A stretch of DNA of 64,000 nucleotides from Paenibacillus sp. NFR01 (GTDB taxonomy: Bacteria > Bacillota > Bacilli > Paenibacillales > Paenibacillaceae), in assembly GCF_900111565.1 (NCBI RefSeq), contig NZ_FOIK01000002.1, forward strand, positions 186,001 through 250,000, given 5' to 3'. This document shows positions 16,828 through 26,002 of the stretch, piece after piece. Made by a program: the position numbers and the translations under genes. The notes under the pieces are model-generated. The model searched no databases. It had not been told where the DNA came from and saw only the letters and a program-made list of their open reading frames with translations. The number at the start of each line of letters is the position of its first letter. Position 1 is the first letter of the stretch.

Positions 16828-17733
16828 TTACTCCATCCATTCATCCGTTGTTTCGCGGTCGCCCCGCAGCGTCAGGAAGCGCAGCGCGTCCGGCGACATG
16901 CCGGACAGATCCTTCAGCCGCAGGCTGGCCGCATCATGGTCCGGTTCCGCATGCCTGCTACGAATCTCGCGCGGCGTGAAGCCGAACCTTGCCTTGAACA
17001 CCTTGTGGAAATAGGAGTATGTGCCGAAGCCGCAGCTGGAGGCGATGCTCTCCAGGCTGAAGTCCGTATAACGGATACGCTCCAGCGCGTTCGATAAACG
17101 GATCTCCTGCGCATAACCGATAATGGTGTATCCGGTCAGGTCCTTGAACAGATGAACCGCCCGCGAGACGCTGAGTCCGGCAAACGCGGCGACATCCTCC
17201 ACCCGCAGCGGACTGAGCGCATTTTCGCTGATGTACAGCTGCATCCGCATGACCATTTCATTGGAACGTTTGGGCGCTTCAAGCGACGATTCTTCGACCG
17301 ACAGACGGTCGAGCGACAGGCACAAGGCGCACAGCAAATGGCGGATCAGCTCGGGTTGGGCGCCCACGACGCGGTGCTGCTCGACGGACAGCTGCTGCCA
17401 GAGCGACAGCATTCCGGCATCCAGATGAATGCGCTGGAGCGTCGGCCGGTGTCGGGCGGCGAACCATGCGTCCATCCAGGCGCCCTCGCAGAGCAGATAA
17501 TAGTCGCCGCTGGAGATCCTGCCGTCGATCTCTTCCACGGACAGATGATAGGGCTCGCCGGGACGGATGATCAGCAGATCGCCTGCGTCGAGCCGGACGA
17601 TTTTCCCATGGACAAGCGCCTTCGACGAACCGGTTACCTGCAGACGGAACAGATAATACGGCGGCGGCGTAAAGGAGGTTTTAAACGGAAGAGTATGAAA
17701 AGAATAGGCACAAGCATGCAGCCTTAAATCCAT
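16828..17733 (-). CDS. AraC family transcriptional regulator (divergent to sugar-efflux MFS)
   Basis: 301 residues. An N-terminal cupin-like sensing domain (DAGDLLIIRPGEPYHLSVEE) is followed by two C-terminal helix-turn-helix motifs (RVEDVAAFAGLSVSRAVHLF and DFSLESIASSCGFGTYSYFH, then FTPREIRSRH). GGGGGAAC lies 6 nt before the ATG. It diverges from the SetA-like exporter, so it most likely controls that gene and itself in response to a sugar. Confidence 0.92.
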   Translation of the reverse strand: MDLRLHACAYSFHTLPFKTSFTPPPYYLFRLQVTGSSKALVHGKIVRLDAGDLLIIRPGEPYHLSVEEIDGRISSGDYYLLCEGAWMDAWFAARHRPTLQRIHLDAGMLSLWQQLSVEQHRVVGAQPELIRHLLCALCLSLDRLSVEESSLEAPKRSNEMVMRMQLYISENALSPLRVEDVAAFAGLSVSRAVHLFKDLTGYTIIGYAQEIRLSNALERIRYTDFSLESIASSCGFGTYSYFHKVFKARFGFTPREIRSRHAEPDHDAASLRLKDLSGMSPDALRFLTLRGDRETTDEWME

Positions 17734-17869
17734 GCTAAGGTTCCCCCAGCCAAATAGTAGAACTTTTCAATCAGATTAAACATTCTTTTGCCCTGCATAA
17801 TTAACTATACTATAACCAAATCAAAGAGCTGACTGCAAGCTGTTGTCCAAGGGAGTCCTGCCTTACATT

Positions 17870-19075
17870 ATGCTAAAACGAATCCGCCTTTTATTCCGCA
17901 TTCCCGGCTATCCCCTCTACATGATCTGCATGATGCTGATGGGGATGGCGATTTCGATAAGCTCGCCGTTCCTCGCGGTGTACTTCACCACCAAGCTGGA
18001 AGTCTCTGCCGCAACCTTCGGCGTGTTTACGGCGGTTACGCTGCTGAGCGGCGTTTGGCTCAGCTCGGCCGTCGCACGGCGATCCGACAGCGGGCTCAGC
18101 CGCAAAAAAATTATGGCCGCTGCGCTGATCTGCAACGCCATCGCTTTTTCCGGCTATTTGTTCATTCATGAATTTTACGCGCTGCTGGTCTTTATGACGG
18201 TCTTTACGGCGTTGGGCACGCCCGCCATGCCGCAGCTGTTTGCCAGCTCGCGCGAAGCGGTCAATGCCAGCGGCACGGCGGACCACGGGTTCGCCAACTC
18301 GACGCTGCGCTCGATGTTTTCGCTCGGTTTCATCCTCGGCCCGCTCATCGGATCGGTGCTGATCGCGCAATTCGGCTTCCGTGGGATCTTTGCCGGGACC
18401 GTGGCGATCTTCGTGTTTTGCGCCGTGCTCATTTCCGTCTTCATGAAGCAGCCGGCCGCAGCCCCTGCTTCAACGGCTGCGCGTCCCGCTCCGCCGATGC
18501 GCCTGCACCAGGATGCACGGGTGCTGCTGCCGTTTCTGGTCGTCGCCTTTTTGTATACCGGCCACTGGATGAACAACCTGAACATCTCGCTGTTTGTTAC
18601 CGGCTCCCTGGGCGGCAACACCGGGGATGTGGCGACCGTCGCCAGCATCTGTGCTTTGCTTGAGATTCCGATCATGCTGGCATTGGGCGGGTTGTCCGCC
18701 AAATTCTCCGGCCAGAAGCTTATGTTGTCCGGCATCGTGGTCGGCGGGGTGTACTATCTGGTCGTGCTGTTCGCATCCCAGATGTGGCAGGTGCTCGCCG
18801 GGCAGGTGCTGCTCGCCTTTTTCGTCGCCGTGATCTCCACCGTCGGCATCAGCTACATTCAGGATTTGCTGCCGGATCAACCCGGCTATGCTTCAACGCT
18901 GTATACCAACGGCAGCACCCTCGGCCGGCTCGCCGGCAACCTGGCCGGAGGCCTCGCCGCCGGCTGGTTCGGCAACCGCGGCGCCTATGTCGGCTGCCTG
19001 CTCTTCGCTTGCGCCGCCTTCGCGCTGATGGCATTGCCGCAGCGCGGACTGGCTGCGAGTCCCGGTGATTCTTGA
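17870..19075 (+). CDS. Sugar efflux transporter, MFS (SetA-like)
   Basis: About 401 residues and twelve membrane spans. SetA-type features are HGFANSTLRSMFSLGFILGP, GFRGIFAGTVAIF and LYTNGSTLGRLAGNLAGGLA. The start is uncertain: AAGGGAG lies 14 nt before the ATG at 17870, while a TTG at 17843 (MSKGVLPYI) has no good ribosome site. SetA proteins export lactose, glucose and analogues and relieve sugar-phosphate stress. It is followed 23 bp later by a receiver-only response regulator. Confidence 0.85.
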   Translation: MLKRIRLLFRIPGYPLYMICMMLMGMAISISSPFLAVYFTTKLEVSAATFGVFTAVTLLSGVWLSSAVARRSDSGLSRKKIMAAALICNAIAFSGYLFIHEFYALLVFMTVFTALGTPAMPQLFASSREAVNASGTADHGFANSTLRSMFSLGFILGPLIGSVLIAQFGFRGIFAGTVAIFVFCAVLISVFMKQPAAAPASTAARPAPPMRLHQDARVLLPFLVVAFLYTGHWMNNLNISLFVTGSLGGNTGDVATVASICALLEIPIMLALGGLSAKFSGQKLMLSGIVVGGVYYLVVLFASQMWQVLAGQVLLAFFVAVISTVGISYIQDLLPDQPGYASTLYTNGSTLGRLAGNLAGGLAAGWFGNRGAYVGCLLFACAAFALMALPQRGLAASPGDS

Positions 19076-19098
19076 TCCGCATTACAGGAGGTGTACCC

Positions 19099-19464
19099 AT
19101 GAAAATCATCCTTGTTGACGACAATCCTCATGTACGCGATTCGCTGCGGCAAATGCTCACCCGGCTCCAGATCCGGATCGATGCGGTATGGGAAGCCGTC
19201 TGCGACAGTTCCGCCGTCCAGCTGATCGAGATGCTTGAGCCCGATCTGATCGTAACCGATGCCAAGCTGCTGCTTCTGAACGGCTCGCGCCTGCTGGACC
19301 GGCTGGAACAGCGCCTGCCGCAGAGCAAGGTTGTCGTGACCAGCAGCCATGATTTCATCCTCGCGCCTTTTGCCTTGTGCGGCATCGATTCGCTGCAGAA
19401 GCCGTTGAACAGCGCCAGCCTGGAGCCTATCCTGTCACGCCTGTCCGCTCCCGCCTCTACGTAA
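19099..19464 (+). CDS. Stand-alone response regulator receiver domain
   Basis: 121 residues; AGGAGG precedes the ATG. Receiver hallmarks are kept: acidic pair D7-D8 (ILVDDNPHVRDSLRQML), phosphorylation site D54 (LIVTDAKLLL), T/S in VVVTSS and K in LQKPLN. There is no output domain, so it is CheY/Spo0F-like. It sits 23 bp after the MFS gene on the same strand with no kinase nearby, and its end overlaps the convergent phosphoesterase gene by 8 bp. Partner unknown. Confidence 0.87.
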   Translation: MKIILVDDNPHVRDSLRQMLTRLQIRIDAVWEAVCDSSAVQLIEMLEPDLIVTDAKLLLLNGSRLLDRLEQRLPQSKVVVTSSHDFILAPFALCGIDSLQKPLNSASLEPILSRLSAPAST

Positions 19465-20314
19465 CCTGAACACGGTAAGCCTCGAGGCTTGCCGTGTTTC
19501 CGTTTATCGTCAATACCCCGTCGTAATACCCCCGGTCTCCGCTCTTGCACTTATAATCGCCGGAGCAACCGCACACAAAAAACTTCGTTTTGGCATACCC
19601 CGAATACAGATTGCCCAGCTTCCGGAAAAATTTATGCCCATGATGCGTAAAGATCGCCAGCACCTTGCTTCTGGCCGCGAAAGGAATGGCATTATAGAAC
19701 TTCTCGGTTTCCGTCTTGCTGAGCACATGGCTGGGATCCACCGTAATTCCCGGTACATTCAGCGGCCAATGAAAGTCAATAACGTAAAAAGACTTGTCGT
19801 CCAGATTGCGGAGCAGCCGGAGGCTGCCGCTGCTGAAGGCACCCAGCGCGCAATCCAGCCAGATGTACTTTACTTTTCCTTGCGTCCCCGGAAAATTCAT
19901 CTGTCCGTACACGGGGTTCAAATGCTTCACGAACAGCGGGCGGGTACTGGCTTCCCAATTGCCGATGGACGTCCGGTACGGGATGCTCCCCAGTGTTTGC
20001 GTGACCTGATCCTTGAACGCCTGATAATACGCATCCGCATGGCTGCCATGGTCGGCCCCCGCTTGCGCGTTGTCTCCGCCGAAGATAAAGAATCGCTTGT
20101 TGCCGCCGCTTGCCGCTTTGGGCAGCAGGCCGGCGAAGATCGCCTGGCTGTTGCCGTAGCCGACATGGCTGTCGCCGATCACCGCAAAACGTACGGTCTG
20201 GGCGTTTACGGATGTCCGGCTTGACCGTTTGGGCCGGGCCCGCAATACCGGTTGCCGGAGGCGCTTGGGGTACGCCTGCTTTTTCTTCGCTCTTGCCGGT
20301 TTCTTCATTGCCAT
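19457..20314 (-). CDS. Calcineurin-like phosphoesterase-related protein with altered metal motifs
   Basis: 285 residues from ATG 20314 (AAGGAG 5 nt upstream). A very basic N-terminus (KKPARAKKKQAYPKRLRQ) precedes a metallophosphoesterase fold: FAVIGDSHVGYG, FFIFGGDNAQ, RTSIGNWE, IFTHHGHKFF. The third motif is normally GNH(D/E), here GNWE at 118-121. The last motif, usually GHxH, is replaced by VCGCSGDYK. The fold is recognisable but some metal ligands are changed, so activity is doubtful or of a different kind. No signal peptide is seen. Confidence 0.7.
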   Translation of the reverse strand: MAMKKPARAKKKQAYPKRLRQPVLRARPKRSSRTSVNAQTVRFAVIGDSHVGYGNSQAIFAGLLPKAASGGNKRFFIFGGDNAQAGADHGSHADAYYQAFKDQVTQTLGSIPYRTSIGNWEASTRPLFVKHLNPVYGQMNFPGTQGKVKYIWLDCALGAFSSGSLRLLRNLDDKSFYVIDFHWPLNVPGITVDPSHVLSKTETEKFYNAIPFAARSKVLAIFTHHGHKFFRKLGNLYSGYAKTKFFVCGCSGDYKCKSGDRGYYDGVLTINGNTASLEAYRVQVT

Positions 20315-20435
20315 CACCACTCCTTCTCGCGAGATCCTCCTTCTGATGCAGTAGCATCATATTCGGAAACGTCCGCCATTTCCTAGACCAAGAGAGGTTC
20401 CGCAAAAAAAACGGACCGGAACTTCAGGGCATGCT

Positions 20436-20469
20436 AAAAACCCGCAGCCCTCTTGGGAAGGTGCGGGTT
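20436..20469 (-). terminator. Rho-independent terminator of the MFS gene
   Basis: AACCCGCA/TGCGGGTT stem, followed on the minus strand by TTTTT, just after the MFS stop. Confidence 0.8.
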
Positions 20470-20488
20470 CGTGTAGGAACGGAGCTGT

Positions 20489-21670
20489 CTACAGCCGCCG
20501 CTCCTGTCTGCGGCGTTTCATATGCGTGCCCAGGAACAGGAACCCGGCAATAAATGAAACAATGACAGCGAACAAGTACATGCTGGCTCCGCCGAAAGCG
20601 TCGCTGAGCCGGCCGCCGATGATCCCGCCCGAAACGCCGGCAAGGCCAAGGTAGACCATGCTTAGCAGCGATATGCCGGTAGCGATCAGCTGCGGCGGCA
20701 GCGTCCGGGCCACGTAATGCATGCAGGTGAGCCAGAAGACGGCAAAGGTGATGCAGGCGCCGGCCTGCAGCAGCAGAAGCACCCAGGGATCATCGGACAC
20801 ATAATACATAAGCCAGCGGAGCGTGTAAATGAAGGCGACCAGGCCGATCAGCGCAAACTCATGCACCTTATGCAGATATTTGCCGAGCAGCGCAAAAGCC
20901 GGAATTTCGGCGGCGGCGGCCAGCGCCCAAGCCCAGCCAACCATTGCATCGGATGCACCGAGATCCTTCATATATAATCCGAGCATAACATCGTTCATCC
21001 GGTGAGGGACCGAAAGAATAAATACCAGCAGCAGAAACCACAGGAAGGATTTATTGAGGATCAGTTCTTTGAACGCCTTGAGATTGATCCCTTCTCCCTC
21101 GGACGGCTCGTCGCGCAGGAAAAAGAGCAGGATCAGCGGAACAATCCATGCCGCCATAAACAATGTGGACAAATGGCTGATGCCGCCCATCCGGGCCAAC
21201 AGGAATCCGGCCGACAGCGAAATCGCCGTGTAGCCGATCGAGCCGAACAGCCGCAGCGATCCGTAGGACGCGCCGCGCCGTGCAGCCGACCGCGAGGAGA
21301 TGCTGTCCAGAAGCGGCGTGGAAGGCTGAAAAAAGAAGTACAGCGACAAAACGAACACCAACGTCAATGCATAGGTATGCGCGTGAAACAGAGCGAAACC
21401 GCTTACAACCGTCATTATCCAGAGCAGTCCGATAAGCAATTTTACGGTACGGAAACGGTCGCTGATGTACCCCCAGAACGGCTGGACCAGACTGGCCGCA
21501 AACGGACCGATCATCATCAGCAGTCCGATCTGCGAGGAGGTATACCCCTTGTCGGCAAAATAAAGCGGCAAAAACGGCGCGATGACCGCCTGTACCGCGT
21601 ACAGCCAAAAATTCAGTCCCCTGAGTGTCAGGATCTGCCTGTCTTTCTGAACAATCCCACTTTTCGTCAT
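20489..21670 (-). CDS. MFS transporter (MFS_1-like, LacY/nucleoside-symporter type)
   Basis: 393 residues from ATG 21670 (AAGGA at a distance; a GTG at 21679 sits too close). About twelve membrane spans, with GLLMMIGPFAASLVQPFWGY, ISDRFRTVKLLIGLL and SISSRSAARRGASYGSLRLF, match the MFS_1-like family (PF12832). It lies downstream of the GH42 gene on the same strand but behind a terminator. Uptake of a galactoside for that enzyme is possible but not shown. Confidence 0.85.
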   Translation of the reverse strand: MTKSGIVQKDRQILTLRGLNFWLYAVQAVIAPFLPLYFADKGYTSSQIGLLMMIGPFAASLVQPFWGYISDRFRTVKLLIGLLWIMTVVSGFALFHAHTYALTLVFVLSLYFFFQPSTPLLDSISSRSAARRGASYGSLRLFGSIGYTAISLSAGFLLARMGGISHLSTLFMAAWIVPLILLFFLRDEPSEGEGINLKAFKELILNKSFLWFLLLVFILSVPHRMNDVMLGLYMKDLGASDAMVGWAWALAAAAEIPAFALLGKYLHKVHEFALIGLVAFIYTLRWLMYYVSDDPWVLLLLQAGACITFAVFWLTCMHYVARTLPPQLIATGISLLSMVYLGLAGVSGGIIGGRLSDAFGGASMYLFAVIVSFIAGFLFLGTHMKRRRQERRL

Positions 21671-21724
21671 GTTGTCCACATTCCTTCTCCTTGCCCGCTG
21701 ATCGCAGGTTTTTTCTCTCTATAT

Positions 21725-21763
21725 GAATAAAAGGGCCACTTTCCGATTTGGGAAAGATGGCCC
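21725..21763 (-). terminator. Terminator between GH42 and the MFS gene
   Basis: GGGCCACTTTCC pairs with GGAAAGATGGCCC (one bulge); the minus-strand 3' side is TTTTATTC. It stops GH42 transcription or attenuates read-through into the MFS gene. Confidence 0.7.
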
Positions 21764-21818
21764 AACGAGTTTAATTTACGACATGTTTGCCGGTTAGTCA
21801 AACAAGTATTTCACGGCG

Positions 21819-23876
21819 TTACCGCGAGGTCTGAAGGATCAGAACCCCGTATGGCGGTATCGATATTTCGCCCTCCAGCTCTTCACCCGACAGCAGTTCC
21901 TTGACGGTCTGTCCGGCTCGTACCACGGCCGGCTCGCCGGCGTAATTCAGCAGGAACACGTACGAAGCATCGGCTGAAGCGCGGATCCCCAGTTCCACTT
22001 CGGCCGGCAGCTCAAGCCAATCCGCTACCGGAGAACGTTGCCCAAGCTCGTCAAGGATCGCATCGACCACCGGCTCGCTGTACGCCGCCCCGTAATACCA
22101 GGCCTCGCCTCCGCCGACGGCGCGGCGGGTCAGGGCCGGCTTGCCCCGGTAATATTCGGAGGCATACTCCGCGATCACCTCGGTATCCGGATGCTCCACC
22201 TTCAGAATATCGTTAAAGCCTTTCGCCGGGGTACCGGCCTCCAGACGGCCTTCCCAATGCAGCTCCGCGGCAGGCGTCGTGCCTTTGACCAGCGTAAAGT
22301 CCTCGACCGTAATGCCGCACAGCCCGGCGACCGGACCCGGGAACGGCCGCATCGCGCAGTGGCCTTCCGGCGTTTTATAACCAGTCCGCGCCCCGAAGAA
22401 CAGCTTGCCCCCTTGCTCGACATACCGGGTCAGCAGCTCTGCCGTCTCATCCGTCATAATGGCCGGATGCGGATACACGATGATTGGGTAAGGAAGGAGC
22501 TCCTCCAGCGTGCTGGTCGGCCGCAGCGTCACGAGATCCGCCGGAATGTGGCGGTATTGCAGCTGCTTGAACCAGGCGAGCATGCTCTGCCAGCCCAGCG
22601 GGCCATGCCATTCATCAAGTTCGCCGTCCCAGTTGTTATCGTAGTCCTGCATAATGGCAATGTCGGCCTGATAAGCGGTGCCGGCGATTTCCGTGCCGAT
22701 CTTCGCGAACTCTCCGCCGATCTGCGCCACCTCCGCGACCCGGCGGTTCGGCTGATTATGGTAGTCATTGATGCCGTGCCAATATATTTCCGTGCCCATC
22801 GTCGCCGTGCGCCAGCGGAAATAAACGACAAGATCGGCGCCATGCATGACCGACTGGTACGTCCAGAGCCGGATTTGTCCCGGTCTTGGGGTTCCCATGC
22901 CGATCCGGTCGACCCAGCCGCCCGGGCCGGACTGCTGTTCCATGATGCAGAAGTTCGGCGAAATCGAACGCACATTGGTCAGGTTCATGCTCCAGGCGCG
23001 GTCCATCAGCGGATGTTCGTCTTGCCCCGGAAAAATCGTCGAGAACTGCGGATACGAATCGTAAGAGTAAAAGTCCAGCAGCCTTTCGGTCATTTCATGG
23101 TTGTCCAGATGCCCGAACATGCCGTTCGTCGTGATCCATTGGTTCGGCGCAAGCTCGCGGATAATGTCGGCCTGCAGCTTGGCAAAAGAAATCGTGTTGG
23201 CGGAAATAAACCGCTTCTCGTCCAGTGCCAAATGCGGATTAATCGACTGGTTGACCGTCGGGCGGCTCAAGTAGACCTGCTCCCAATCGGTGAAGGTCTG
23301 GCTCCAGAACACGGTGCCCCACGCTTTATTGAGCGCCTCCAGCGTGCCGTAACGCTCCTTCAGCCATTCCCGGAATGCGGCGTGATCCGCATCGGCATAA
23401 AACACGTTGATTTCGCAGTTCAGCTCATTATCGATCTGCCAGCCGATGACTGCCGGATGATCTTTATAGGCCAGCACCATGTTCCGCACCACCCGCGCGC
23501 ACAGCTCGCGGTATTTCGGACTGGAATAATTGTAATGGCGCCGCATGCCGTGGCGGTAGAGCACGCCTTCCTTGCTGGCGTTCAGCGTTTCGGGATACTT
23601 GTGGGTCAGCCAGGCGGGCGGCGTCGCCGTCGGCGTACCTAGAATGACCTGCAGGCCGTGACGATCCGCCAGATCGAGCACGCGGGCGAAAAAGCCGAAG
23701 TCAAACCGGCCTTCCTCCGGTTCCATGATCGACCAGGCAAACTCCGCCATCCGGATCACGGAGATGTTCAGCTCCCGCATCCGGCGGAAATCATCCTCCC
23801 ATAGCTCCTCCGGCCAATGCTCCGGATAATAACATACACCTAGGGTCAATTCGTTGCTTTGAAGCGATTTCTTCAT
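21819..23876 (-). CDS. Beta-galactosidase, glycoside hydrolase family 42
   Basis: 685 residues from ATG 23876, with CAGGAGGTAG upstream; the 25 codons before it are not part of the family. The N-terminal barrel starts TLGVCYYPEHWPEELW. The predicted acid/base is E151 in WQIDNELN and the nucleophile E313 in IMEQQSGPGGW. A trimerisation-type middle domain follows, then a C-terminal beta domain ending PPYGVLILQTSR. No signal peptide is seen, so it acts in the cytosol on imported galactosides or galacto-oligosaccharides. It diverges from an AraC regulator. Confidence 0.95.
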   Translation of the reverse strand: MKKSLQSNELTLGVCYYPEHWPEELWEDDFRRMRELNISVIRMAEFAWSIMEPEEGRFDFGFFARVLDLADRHGLQVILGTPTATPPAWLTHKYPETLNASKEGVLYRHGMRRHYNYSSPKYRELCARVVRNMVLAYKDHPAVIGWQIDNELNCEINVFYADADHAAFREWLKERYGTLEALNKAWGTVFWSQTFTDWEQVYLSRPTVNQSINPHLALDEKRFISANTISFAKLQADIIRELAPNQWITTNGMFGHLDNHEMTERLLDFYSYDSYPQFSTIFPGQDEHPLMDRAWSMNLTNVRSISPNFCIMEQQSGPGGWVDRIGMGTPRPGQIRLWTYQSVMHGADLVVYFRWRTATMGTEIYWHGINDYHNQPNRRVAEVAQIGGEFAKIGTEIAGTAYQADIAIMQDYDNNWDGELDEWHGPLGWQSMLAWFKQLQYRHIPADLVTLRPTSTLEELLPYPIIVYPHPAIMTDETAELLTRYVEQGGKLFFGARTGYKTPEGHCAMRPFPGPVAGLCGITVEDFTLVKGTTPAAELHWEGRLEAGTPAKGFNDILKVEHPDTEVIAEYASEYYRGKPALTRRAVGGGEAWYYGAAYSEPVVDAILDELGQRSPVADWLELPAEVELGIRASADASYVFLLNYAGEPAVVRAGQTVKELLSGEELEGEISIPPYGVLILQTSR

Positions 23877-24095
23877 GTAAGGGCTACCTCCTGGACGGTT
23901 TCGTACCTTCATTCTAGTACCCGCCCGGCCGGATGGAAATGACAAAATCATGCGAAGTATATTAATATATTGTCATCAGGCTCTTCTATTACTCTAATAT
24001 GAAATCGAATACACGATAAATTGTATGAAAATGTTGCGCACTTGCGACCCCGCCTGAAATCCGTTTTTTGTTCATATCATCGAAAGGAGCCCCAC
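23877..24095. promoter_or_regulatory. Divergent promoter region of GH42 and its AraC regulator
   Basis: 219 bp between the two starts, AT-rich in its centre. It holds the perfect palindrome TATATTAATATA (23958-23969), a candidate operator or promoter element. Exact promoters were not fixed. Confidence 0.5.
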
Positions 24096-24947
24096 ATGAA
24101 GGAGCATATTTTCCTCCCCAAGCCGCTGTTTCCCCGCCACGTCTGCTTTCCCGATTTCATCGGCGGATACAGCGAGTTCCCGGAGCATGCGGTCCAGCGG
24201 GAATACGCCTCGCGCGAAAATCATCTGGACCGTTATTACAATCTGCATATCGTGCTGTCCGGGACGGGGTATCTGCAGGCGGACGGCAAAACGTACGAGC
24301 TGGTCCGGGGACAAGGCTTTCTCTACGGCCCGGGACTGCGGCAAACCTACCATTCGAGCGCCCATGATCCGTGGAACATCCGCTGGGTGCATTTTTTCGG
24401 CACCCATCTGGACGAGCTGCTGAACGGCAAAGGTTTGGATGAGCCCTGGCTGTTCGAGCTTGGCGATATGGTTCCCGCCCGGTTCCTGCTCGACAGGCTG
24501 CTGGAGCTGGGCCGGAGCTACACGGTCGACGACGAATACGCGATGGCCGCTGCGCTCTACGAGCTGCTTCTCCGTCTGCAGTCCGTGGCGTCGCAGCTGA
24601 ACGTTCCCGCCAGCCCCTCCGCGGATAAGATCCGCACCGCCGCCAACTATATTCTGGCGCACTGCAAAGAGCCTTTTACGCTGGAGGAAGCCGCCGCGCT
24701 CGCCGGCTACAGCCCGCATTATTTCAGCCGCAGATTCAGCCGGATCTTCGGCAAATCGTTCCCGGATTTCGTGATGGAAGCCCGGATTTTGCAGGCCAAA
24801 CGCCTGCTGGCCACCACAAGCCTGTCGGTTAAGCAGATCGCGGCGGAGAGCGGTTTTTCGCAAACCAGCTATTTCGGCAAATGCTTCCGGGCCCTGGAGG
24901 GCATGACCCCGCTGGAGTTCCGCCATTTAAACAAGCTGTACAAATAA
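24096..24947 (+). CDS. AraC family transcriptional regulator of GH42
   Basis: 283 residues from ATG 24096 (AAAGGAG 7 nt upstream). A cupin sensor (YYNLHIVLSGTGYLQADGK, GQGFLYGPGLRQTYHSS) is followed by two HTH motifs (FTLEEAAALAGYSPHYFSRR and LSVKQIAAESGFSQTSYFGK). It diverges from the GH42 gene, so it probably activates that gene on sensing a galactoside. Confidence 0.93.
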   Translation: MKEHIFLPKPLFPRHVCFPDFIGGYSEFPEHAVQREYASRENHLDRYYNLHIVLSGTGYLQADGKTYELVRGQGFLYGPGLRQTYHSSAHDPWNIRWVHFFGTHLDELLNGKGLDEPWLFELGDMVPARFLLDRLLELGRSYTVDDEYAMAAALYELLLRLQSVASQLNVPASPSADKIRTAANYILAHCKEPFTLEEAAALAGYSPHYFSRRFSRIFGKSFPDFVMEARILQAKRLLATTSLSVKQIAAESGFSQTSYFGKCFRALEGMTPLEFRHLNKLYK

Positions 24948-24948
24948 G

Positions 24949-24972
24949 GGCCCGAATCATATTCGGGCCCCT
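24949..24972. terminator. Hairpin between convergent AraC genes
   Basis: GGGCCCGAAT/ATTCGGGCCC stem in the 33-bp gap between two converging AraC genes. It has no clear T run, so termination is likely but not certain. Confidence 0.6.
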
Positions 24973-24980
24973 GTTCCGTG

Positions 24981-25853
24981 TCAGGACTTTTGTTGCCGGG
25001 TTGCCGTCGGCGTGATCCCTTTCAGCTGCTTGTACAGCTTCGAAAAGCTGTTAATGCCCCCGCAGCCGACGCGCTCCGCGATTTCCGTCACGGTCAGTGC
25101 GGTTCCCCGCAGCAGCCGTTCGGCTTCCGCCATGCGTTGGCCGTTGACATATTGCACAAACGTCATGCCGGTCAGCTGCTTGAACATTTTGCAGAAATGA
25201 TAGGGACTGAGATGAACCATCGCCGCGGCCTTGTCCAGCGGGATCGGTTCGGCAAGATGCTGTTCGACATGCTGCAGCAGCGCCTTCAGCCGCTCGGTCT
25301 TCTGCAGGAATACGGCATTTTTCCGGACGGAATCGCCGCTGTCGTCAAACCGGCGGACGATGCGGGTGAACAGCAGCTGGCATAACGCCCGAACCGCTTG
25401 CTCGTAATGTTCGGCCCGGCCGTTGAACTCGGCTACAAGCTCCATCAATAGCCGGGAAATTCCGTCCACCTCCGGCTCCGCAGCCGGCAACCGGTTACGG
25501 ATTCGTTTCAGCCCGGCCGTATAAGGCGACACCATATCGAAGGCGTGGTGATCTCCGCCCGGCATGCCAACCATGGAAGGATGAAAAACGGCAACATCAA
25601 TCGTAAAACGATCCCTCGGCGATTGGATCGCATGCAGTTCCCCGCTGTTCACGAAGAAGAGATCGCCCCGCTGCCCCTGATACGTCTGTCCCCCGATCTG
25701 GAACAACGCTTCCCCCCGCTCGACCCGGATCATCTCGAAATGCTCATGCCAATGAAGCCGAAGCGCGTCATGCTCCTGAAATGCCGTATGAAAAATATTG
25801 AACGGAAACGTCCGCCCCGCCAGCTCGGTATCTTCCCAAAGCTCCCTGTTCAT
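24981..25853 (-). CDS. AraC family transcriptional regulator (divergent to MATE exporter)
   Basis: 290 residues from ATG 25853 (GGAAAGGAT upstream); the open frame runs on 54 codons but without family likeness. A cupin domain (LRLHWHEHFEMIRVERGEAL, GDLFFVNSGELHAIQS) is followed by the HTH pair (IPLDKAAAMVHLSPYHFCKM and LTVTEIAERVGCGGINSFSK). It is divergent from the MATE gene with 149 bp between, suggesting control of that transporter. Confidence 0.9.
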   Translation of the reverse strand: MNRELWEDTELAGRTFPFNIFHTAFQEHDALRLHWHEHFEMIRVERGEALFQIGGQTYQGQRGDLFFVNSGELHAIQSPRDRFTIDVAVFHPSMVGMPGGDHHAFDMVSPYTAGLKRIRNRLPAAEPEVDGISRLLMELVAEFNGRAEHYEQAVRALCQLLFTRIVRRFDDSGDSVRKNAVFLQKTERLKALLQHVEQHLAEPIPLDKAAAMVHLSPYHFCKMFKQLTGMTFVQYVNGQRMAEAERLLRGTALTVTEIAERVGCGGINSFSKLYKQLKGITPTATRQQKS

Positions 25854-26002
25854 GCGAATCCTTTCCGGATAACAAGATTGGAATAATGAAGCCCAATATC
25901 CGATAAGACAATCGGCGCCGGCTCCACTATCATTGTAGCGTATACGCGGAATGCGGAACAGCACATAAGACAAGATTGACGGAAAGGGCGGCTGTAACGG
26001 AC

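Noticed and set aside
16565..17014. 149-codon plus-strand frame over the AraC end
   Set aside because: Crosses the AraC terminator and coding region; composition like random read-through.
22038..23642. 534-codon open frame antisense to the GH42 gene
   Set aside because: High GC leaves the opposite strand open; the product is rich in Arg/His/Pro, has no ribosome site and no family likeness.
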